Below are positions 43,794 to 64,000 of a stretch of DNA of 64,000 nucleotides, in pieces. Source of the DNA: Rosa chinensis (taxonomy: Eukaryota; Streptophyta; Magnoliopsida; Rosales; Rosaceae); NCBI RefSeq assembly GCF_002994745.2, contig NC_037091.1, forward strand, positions 37,089,612-37,153,611. Reading direction: 5' to 3'. The number at the start of each line of letters is the position of its first letter. The stretch's first letter is position 1. The notes beneath the pieces are model-generated. The model was not told the DNA's origin, made no database searches, and was given only the letters and a program-made list of their open reading frames with translations. The translations under genes and the position numbers were made by a program.

Positions 43794-45395
43794 TTTTTTT
43801 TTTTGAGAAGAGATAATTTCATTACTTATCCATGGCCAGAAGGCACGTACATTATATGCTGTCTTACACCAAGTAATACTAGTTGGTCTAAGCTGTTAAG
43901 CACGGTAACCCCCATTGAGAACAAAACTGGAGCACAAAGAATTAACCTAGCCATAAGGAGACAAATCCAACAACTATCTAGACCCTTTCTAAAGTAACTC
44001 TAATTGCCAAGGACCTCAATTGGTGTACAATCAGAGAAACTAAACCTAAATAGAAATAGACTAGAATCAAATGCTAGGTACCGAACACAGGAAGCTTAGG
44101 GCTTTCCTTTGCCCTTATTCTTAGGGCTAATCTCATGAGCAGCATCAACCGAAGAGTAAGTCAGACGCAAAGTCCCACTCATCTTCTTCTGTGGGCGAGG
44201 ATGTTTGTTCTTGCTTCCTAGAGGTCTTCCAACCTTCTTCTTCAGAATTCCTTGTTCACTCTCATTAGCAGCTTCAATCAACCCTAGGGCATCTGCTTGC
44301 AGTATGGGTATCTTGCCACCCAGGATTGTCTTGAGTTTCTTTGGGGAGGGAGTGCAACCTCCAGTCCTGTTTCTTTTCTTATACACCTTAGGCTCCACCT
44401 GCGCAGCCTGAACAGGTGGGCTAGGCTCGGAACTCCTAACCCTGAAGGCCGAACCGGAAGCATCGGTCCCAACCTGCTCTGTCTGCTGTGCTCCTACAGG
44501 TTCATCAGTTTCCTCAGCAGCCATATCGGGCACTGGACTCCCAGATGGATCAACTTCTGATAATGATCTGTCTAGCTTTCGGATTACAGGCTTTTTCTTC
44601 TTGAGCAAGGCAGAGGAGGGTTGTGGGAGTTCTCGGCTGGCCTGGGCTGAAAAAGAGAAAGTTCCACCTTTGAGATGCTCAAACTGAAACTTCAAGATTG
44701 GTTCAATCCCTGTATCCAAGAAGATCTTACGCTCAAAGAGGATAGGTTTGGAGATGTCATGCATGAAGAAGAAGCGCATCGATCCTCTTCGAAACTCCTT
44801 CTTGTCGTAATCCAGGAAACCCCCCAAGAGATTCCCAATGAGGACTAGGTTATCAGGCTCTTCATACAGTGGGGGAATACCTGAAACCCTAGCCCAGATT
44901 CGAACATGTTTCATGGAAACTTCAGCCATGGGTAAAACTCCGTCGTACTCCTCCAGGCAGACTGGAGCACGATCAAAACACCAAACTCCAACTTTGAGAA
45001 CCTTATTTCGGTCTCGGGCTGATCCGAAAGAGAATAGGAATAGATTGTCATTCTTTTCCTGAACGCTAAATTCCTTTTCCACCATCCAAGTACGAAGGAA
45101 GTGAGATTTGAAAGTGGCAGAATCCACAAGTTTGCAAGTAAGAGGTTTCCCAAGAAGAAAAGATTGGGAGGATTTCTTCACCAGACCTCCACCAATTTTT
45201 CCAAGGTCAGGGGCTTTACCACCCTCAGCAAGAGCCAAGGAGGCGGCAAAGCTAGCGGTGACGGCATTGATGGAAGCCATGAAAGAGACGTGAAAGAGAG
45301 GTTGGGGGTAGGGAGCGGCAAGGAGGCCGCTTGCTAGGGTTTTGGAGAGAAAACCTAGTTGAGAGAAAATCTCCTCAAAAGAACCGGCAAGGTTT
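43794..45395 (-). mobile_element. LINE-type insertion with ORF1 only
   Basis: Flanked by a 14-bp TSD, TCTTGATCTTAATT (43780-43793 and 45396-45409), with an oligo-T at 43794-43804 that is the poly(A) tail on the minus strand. Variable-length TSD plus poly(A) indicates L1-type target-primed reverse transcription. The minus strand has a leader of about 115 bp, a complete ORF1, and a 3' UTR of about 290 bp ending TAATGAAATTATCTCTTCTC before the A tail. No endonuclease/RT ORF2 is present, so it is either a nonautonomous LINE derivative or a processed copy. Confidence 0.85.
44096..45280 (-). CDS. DUF4283 LINE ORF1-like protein (394 aa, intact)
   Basis: The uninterrupted frame starts MASINAVTASFAASLALAEG. 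Residues about 35-190 form the DUF4283 domain, the RNA-binding-like N-terminal domain of plant LINE ORF1/gag-like proteins (LVGKL-type LLGKPLTCKLV, FLFSFGSARDRNKVLKVGVW, VRIWARVSGIPPLYEE, IGNLLGGFLDYD). The usual CCHC knuckle is absent. Residues 190-320 are Ser/Pro/Glu-rich and disordered-looking. The C-terminus is basic with an AT-hook-like VGRPLGSKNKHPRPQKK. The likely role is RNA packaging for retrotransposition. The frame is free of breaks although the element lacks ORF2. A domesticated or host gene origin is less likely given the TSD and poly(A). Confidence 0.8.
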   Translation of the reverse strand: MASINAVTASFAASLALAEGGKAPDLGKIGGGLVKKSSQSFLLGKPLTCKLVDSATFKSHFLRTWMVEKEFSVQEKNDNLFLFSFGSARDRNKVLKVGVWCFDRAPVCLEEYDGVLPMAEVSMKHVRIWARVSGIPPLYEEPDNLVLIGNLLGGFLDYDKKEFRRGSMRFFFMHDISKPILFERKIFLDTGIEPILKFQFEHLKGGTFSFSAQASRELPQPSSALLKKKKPVIRKLDRSLSEVDPSGSPVPDMAAEETDEPVGAQQTEQVGTDASGSAFRVRSSEPSPPVQAAQVEPKVYKKRNRTGGCTPSPKKLKTILGGKIPILQADALGLIEAANESEQGILKKKVGRPLGSKNKHPRPQKKMSGTLRLTYSSVDAAHEISPKNKGKGKP

Positions 45396-45409
45396 TCTTG
45401 ATCTTAATT

Positions 45410-45562
45410 AATCTCTTTTGTCATTGATGTAGGGTGTAAGTATGAAAAATTATTGTATGTGTCCCTCTGGCTATGAGATTGATGAAATTCCTTCTTCATA
45501 TAAAAAATAAAAAAAACCCTCACAGCTATTAAGCTACATATCTTGATCTTAATTAATCCAGT
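45410..45562 (+). repeat. Repeat of the segment left of the LINE insertion
   Basis: CATTGATGTAGGG.G.AAGTAT, GGCTATGAGATT.ATGAAATT and CCCTCACAGCTATTAAGCTA recur here and at 43656-43793. The LINE therefore landed in one unit of a pre-existing tandem repeat. Confidence 0.8.
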
Positions 45563-46136
45563 TTGTAGCCGAACTTAAAGTATGAAAATTAATATATATG
45601 TAAATGTAAGAAAATACTATATGCTAGTTGCAGCTTACTGCGAATGCCACCATGGTCTCTGAATCTTAATCTTAGACACCCTTTTATTTTAAAGTGATCC
45701 GGAAGTCCAGAACTGAAATAATATCTACACTTATTCTATGAGAAATTGAGGAATTGTAACTCAAGCTGAAACCACGGATCCCTTTCTTTGGGTGGTCCAA
45801 GTCAGGACTGGAATATTGAATATTGATTAAGGACTGAATTTGACTATTTCTGTCTTTTAGGAAGCAGACGCATACTCGTCAGAAGTTCATGCAATTGTTT
45901 ATCAGACTCTGAAAAACTGGGTCTCCGTCTTTGTTTCTACACTTCCAAAGATCCCATCCTATATCACACTTGCCCAAACCTCACGTCTCTTACCTTTGTT
46001 TCTTCTCGCTTTCCTTTTCCTTCTTCTTCTTCTTCTTTTGGATGTGTACAAATCATGCGTTGAGAACCCAGAAACACAGCTATGCTGGTACCTCTGTGCT
46101 GAACCCACTTTCCCCTGTTTCTTGTTTCTGCAAATA
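45563..46136 (+). promoter_or_regulatory. Upstream region and 5' UTR of the acyl-ACP synthetase gene
   Basis: This is the likely promoter and leader of the gene starting at 46137. A pyrimidine-rich (TTC)n stretch at about 46012-46040 is typical of plant 5' UTRs. No clear TATA box could be assigned. Confidence 0.4.
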
Positions 46137-59866
<13,730 letters not shown>

Positions 59867-60220
59867 GTTATTTCTCTTACTTTTTGGACTGACAAGCCAG
59901 GATATTTCAGTTCTTTGTGTCATTTTCTTTTTATAGGAATTGACTTTGAAATAGTATGTATCTTGCAGCTTGGTTTTGTTGAATAATGCAATATGTACGG
60001 TGCTATTAGTTTTAAGTTATTTATTGTACTTAGGTTCAACTATTAAGACTCGCTTTTCTAAATTTGTTGGTTCATTTTGACAGATCGTGGCCAATTAAAT
60101 ACTCATAGAAATATTTCAATCAATCCTAGTTTCCAAAACAGTCATAGAAATTCCTCCTTGGCTTCATTTTGTTTCCTCATTTGCAGAAGTTTCCATGTTT
60201 ATTACAGATAATTTATTCTC
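59867..60220 (+). other. Start of intron 10 of the acyl-ACP synthetase gene
   Basis: GTTATT donor at 59867, AT-rich intron sequence up to the antisense copia. The acceptor and next exon lie beyond the window. Confidence 0.7.
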
Positions 60221-60427
60221 TGTTTAAGTATAATGTATTTGAGAGAGATTGATGAGAGAGATGTGTTCTTATTATTGAGAATAGGAGCCCTATATATAGG
60301 GATTACAAAGTGCTAGTTCTAATGTTACAAGGAATACCAATCCGTGTAGGATTGGGAAATCTAGAACCTTCTCTCCTATTGCTACTCCTAGTTTGATAAG
60401 GCACACTAAATCGATATTCCTTCAACA
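60221..60427 (-). repeat. 3' LTR of copia 3
   Basis: On the minus strand it begins TGTTGAAGG and ends CTTAAACA, 207 bp. It differs from the copia 2 LTRs at one noticed base (ATGTTACAAG for ATATTACAAG on the plus strand). The purine tract CTCCCCCTT lies at 60428-60436. Confidence 0.95.
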
Positions 60428-60626
60428 CTCCCCCTTGTGCCGCTTCAAACTTGGTGGTGACGCTTCATCCGTTGCCTCGTTAAAAACCTTGCCAGGTAAC
60501 AAAAACCCTGTGGGATAAAAATAACCCTGGTCGAAGGACAAAAAGAGCACAACACGTCCTTCACTCTTCGAGATCGAACATGTAGACATCATAACTCCCC
60601 CTGATGTCGATATCTCCCCCTGATTG

Positions 60627-63600
60627 CTATAATCGTGGGAGTTCGGATAACTTTCTCAATCCGATGCTCTTCACATGTTTCTCGAAGGTGGATTTAGGTA
60701 ACGACTTAGTGAATAAGTCCGCTACATTATCCTCTGATCGGATTTGATTCACTTCAATCTTTAGAAGTGATTGTTGTTGCTGATTATAAAAGAACTTAGG
60801 CGATATATGCTTGGTGTTGTCGCCCTTGATGAAACCTAACTTCATTTGTTCAATACAAGCTGCATTATCCTCATAAATGCATGTAGGTTCATTTGTGGTA
60901 GACTTCAAACCACAACTTCCTTGAATGTGTCGAATTACGGACCTTAGCCATACACATTCACGTACAGCTTCATGTAGAGCAATAATCTCTGCATGATTTG
61001 AGGAAGTAGCAACAAGGGTCTGTTTTGTAGACCTCCAAGATATCGCAGTGCTTCCCATGGTAAAGACATAACCAGTTTGGGAGCGACCTTTGTGAGGGTC
61101 AGAGAGGTACCCTGCATCAGCAAAACCCATCAAGACATCATTGTCGTTTTGATGGAGGGAGATAGGAGAACGCCGGCCACCATGAGCGGTGGCGGCGCCG
61201 GCGGCGGCAACATGGCCGGCGGCCATTCCATGGACGGGGGCGTTTTGCCTCTTGGGGTCCAATCCCAATTTTCCGTCATTCCTTTTCTCTCTGTAGGGAT
61301 AGAATAGGCCCATATCAATCGTACCTCTTAGGTATCGAAAGATTGTCTTTATACCAATCCAATGGCGGCGTGTTGGCGCAGAGCTATGTCGAGCTAACAA
61401 GTTCACTGCGAATGAGATATCCGGTCTTGTGCATTGAGCTAAGTACAATAATGCGCCTATTGCACTCAAATAGGGCACCTCGGCCTCTAATGGTTCTTCG
61501 TCCTCATCCCTTGGACGAAACGGATCTTTTCCGGGCTCAAGACTACGGCCGATCATGGGAGTACTCGTAGGCTTTGCTTTATCTTCATTAAAGCGCCTTA
61601 GGATTTTCTGAGTATATGCAGACTGATGGATCAAGATTCCATCACTACGGTGCTCGAGTTCTAAACCGAGACAAAACCGTGTTTTCCCAAAATCTTTCAT
61701 CTCAAATTCGGATTTCAAGTATTTAGCAGTTTCCTTCAACTCATCTAGAGTTCCAATTAGGTTCATGTCATCGACATAAACTGCTACGATTGCAAATCAG
61801 GAACTTGTTCTTTTAATAAACACGCATGGGCATATTTCATTGTTAATATATCCCTTCCCAATCAAGTAGTCACTTAGACGGTTATACCACATCCGTCCGG
61901 ATTGTTTTAATCCATATAGTGAGCGTTTTAACCTTATTGAAAACGCGCTCCGTGGTTTAGAGCCACTTGATTTGGGTAATTGAAGTCCATCTGGAACCTT
62001 CATATATATCTCTGAATCTAGATCCCCATAGAGATATGCTGTAACCACATCCATAAGCTGCATGTCAAGTTTTTCGGAAACTACCAAACTGACGAGGTAG
62101 CGGAACGTTATAACGTCCATTACGGGAGAATATGTCTCCTCGTAGTCAATTCCAGGGCGTTGTGAGAAACCTTGCGCCACAAGGCGGGCTTTGTATCTAA
62201 CAACCTCGTTTTTCTCATTACGCTTTCTAACAAAGACCCATTTATGGCCAACAGGCTTTACACTTGGGGGTGTCTGCGTTACAGGCCCAAATACCTGTCT
62301 CTTTGTTAGTGAATCCAATTCAACCTGGATTGCATCTTTCCATTTAGGCCAATCCGCTCTTTGTTGACATTCTTCAACAGAGCGAGGTTCGATATCATCA
62401 GATTCTATAATTCCTTTTGCAATATGATATGCAAATGCATCATCAATCGCCATAGAATTTCTATCCATCATCTCATGTACACTAGTGTAATTTATGGAGA
62501 TCTCTCTATTCTCTGGAGTTGGTTCTGACATTGGAGCGTCCCCCAATGATGTCTCTTGGACATAATCATAATCCGGAATATTCTCATGAGATGGATTATT
62601 TACATCGATGATTAATGGATTATTTTGTGCCGAACTCGCTTTCTTTCTTGGGCGAGAATCCATCGAACCTATGGGCCTCCCGCGCTTCTTGGCGGGAGCC
62701 GTGGGCCTAGCCACAACGTCACCATCATTGAGAGGTGGGACGTTGGCGCCATACTCATGCATTCTTGAGTTGGCGTCATGTCCTCTACTTTTAGGGACAT
62801 CAATCCTTGCAGGCACGTTTGCAGCAGGTATGTGTGATCTCGTCACTTTAGCGATATCAGAAAACGCATCAGGCATCGAATCTGCTACGTTCTGAAGATC
62901 GAGAATTCTCCGCACTTCAATTTCTGACTGTGCGGTTCGGGGATCAAGATGAGACAGAGTGGGGACAGACCACGACAATTCCTGTCGTTCCTGTTGAACA
63001 TTGATGTTCTTATCTCCCCCTAACGACGGGACGACTGTCTCATCGAAGTGACAATCCGCAAATCTAGCGGTAAAGAGATCGCCTGTCAAGGGTTCTATGT
63101 AGCGGATAATCGTTGGAGAATCATATCCAACATAAAGGCCTAATCGTCTTTGAGGACCCATTTTGGTGCGCTGTGGCGGTGCAATAGGCACATAGACTGC
63201 ACACCCAAATATGCGTAAGTGTGAGACATCAGGCTCATACCCAGTAACCATCTGGGACGCAGAGAAGGGTTGAGTAGTAGTGGGCCTCAGACAAATAAGC
63301 ACAGCTGCATGCAATATTGCATAGCCCCAAGCAGAAATAGGGAGATTGGTGCGCATCACCAATGCTCGAGCAACCATTTGTAGTCGTTTAATGGTGGCTT
63401 CTGCGAGACCATTTTGGGTATGAACATGAGGAACAGGATGTTCAACATCAATCCCAATGGACATGCAATAATCATCAAAAGTCTTTGATGTAAACTCCCC
63501 AGCATTGTCTAATCTTATAGACTTAATGGGATGATCAGGGTGGTGAGCCCGTAACTTAATTATTTGTGCTAGGAGTTTAGCAAATGCAGCGTTCCTTGTG

Positions 63601-63959
63601 GACAATAGCATGACATGTGACCAGCGTGTCGATGCATCAACCAACACCATAAAATATCTAAATGGTCCGCATGGTGGTTGAATGGGTCCACAAATATCAC
63701 CTTGGATTCTTTGCAAGAATGGTATATTTTCTTTGGTGTCCTTTGCATAGGATGGTCTCGATCCTAATTTTGCTAAAGAGCAGGCTTTGCAGAACGAATG
63801 ATGGGCTTTAGAGACAACCAATGAGGATTTTGGTTTAGCCATGAAGTCACAATTGACTTTAGAAGTAGAAGGAGGAGTCAAACAATGATCCATGGCGTCA
63901 ATGCCATGTTGTTGCCGTAGGGGGTAGACGGCGCCGGCCCTAAGTGGCCGGTCTTGCAC
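60627..63959 (-). pseudogene. pol: Copia 3 pol with one in-frame stop
   Basis: Two abutting minus-strand frames (63959-61797, 720 codons; 61766-60627, 379 codons) are one pol reading frame interrupted by a single TGA at 61799-61797. Copia 2 has GGA at the equivalent Gly, in IKRTSSGFAIVAVYVDD, just before the RT active site. No frameshift is needed. Integrase (HHSFCKAC, LDNAGEF, NGLAEAT), the GRPIGS linker, RT and RNase H are otherwise preserved, with scattered substitutions such as KDFG for KDLG. The stop would truncate Pol before YVDD, abolishing reverse transcription unless read through. Confidence 0.93.
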
Positions 63960-64000
63960 AGTCTTGGCGCCGTGAGGCGCAGGTGCATCTCCTCGAACCA

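Larger units (their letters stand above)
60221..64000 (-). mobile_element. Ty1/copia retrotransposon 3, antisense, partial
   Basis: This is the same family as copia 2, on the minus strand, running out of the window before its 5' part. From the left it shows the 3' LTR (60221-60427), purine tract, then RNase H, RT and integrase coding sequence to about 63960. DNA identity to copia 2 is very high except in one GC-rich hinge. Five bases left of the LTR are TTCTC; the matching TSD would be outside the window. It sits in intron 10, opposite to the gene. Confidence 0.95.

Noticed and set aside
45996..46136. Upstream in-frame ATG as start of the acyl-ACP synthetase
   Set aside because: The extra residues are a poly-Leu/Phe translation of the TTC-rich leader; the ATG at 46137 gives a typical transit peptide.
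60216..60220. TTCTC as TSD of copia 3
   Set aside because: The other side of the element is outside the window, so the duplication cannot be verified.

Overview
The window is nuclear DNA of a flowering plant. It has GT-AG introns, plant LTR retrotransposons, Helitron, CACTA, MULE and hAT elements, and a plastid acyl-ACP synthetase gene. The copia and long-LTR families recall Rosaceae (rose/strawberry group), but that placement is an inference. Most of the sequence is transposable-element DNA, and many boundaries can be fixed by target-site duplications (TSDs) read directly.

Left part (1-18200): gypsy-like debris, then a gene-capturing Mutator-like element (3934-5449) carrying a glyoxalase I fragment. 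Next is a complete but degenerate copia element (5938-13683, TSD AAAAC) with an hAT MITE in its leader. A second copy of a local repeat follows, carrying a Tourist-like MITE whose empty site is preserved in the first copy. After that comes a stretch ending in a Helitron 3' terminus at 17467.

Middle part (18201-40695): one 22.5-kb CACTA element (TSD TTG) inserted into the DUF4216 reading frame of an older CACTA-type gene. It holds a solo LTR (TSD CATAT), which holds a second CACTA of the same terminal family (TSD ATG) carrying kinesin-13 and DXR fragments. It also holds an hAT (TSD GACAGAAT), which holds a Helitron, which holds a second solo LTR (TSD GTCTG). The outer element also carries O-fucosyltransferase and RPA-like exon fragments.

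Right part (40696-64000): LINE-like 3' tails and an ORF1-only LINE-type insertion with an intact DUF4283 ORF and a 14-bp TSD. Then comes the only clear host gene, a chloroplast acyl-ACP synthetase (AAE15/AEE15 type). Ten exons encode 460 residues and the 3' end lies beyond the window. Its introns hold a TRIM (intron 3), a very young sense copia element with identical LTRs (intron 5) and an almost identical antisense copia element (after exon 10). The two copia copies form a multi-kilobase inverted repeat around exons 6-10.
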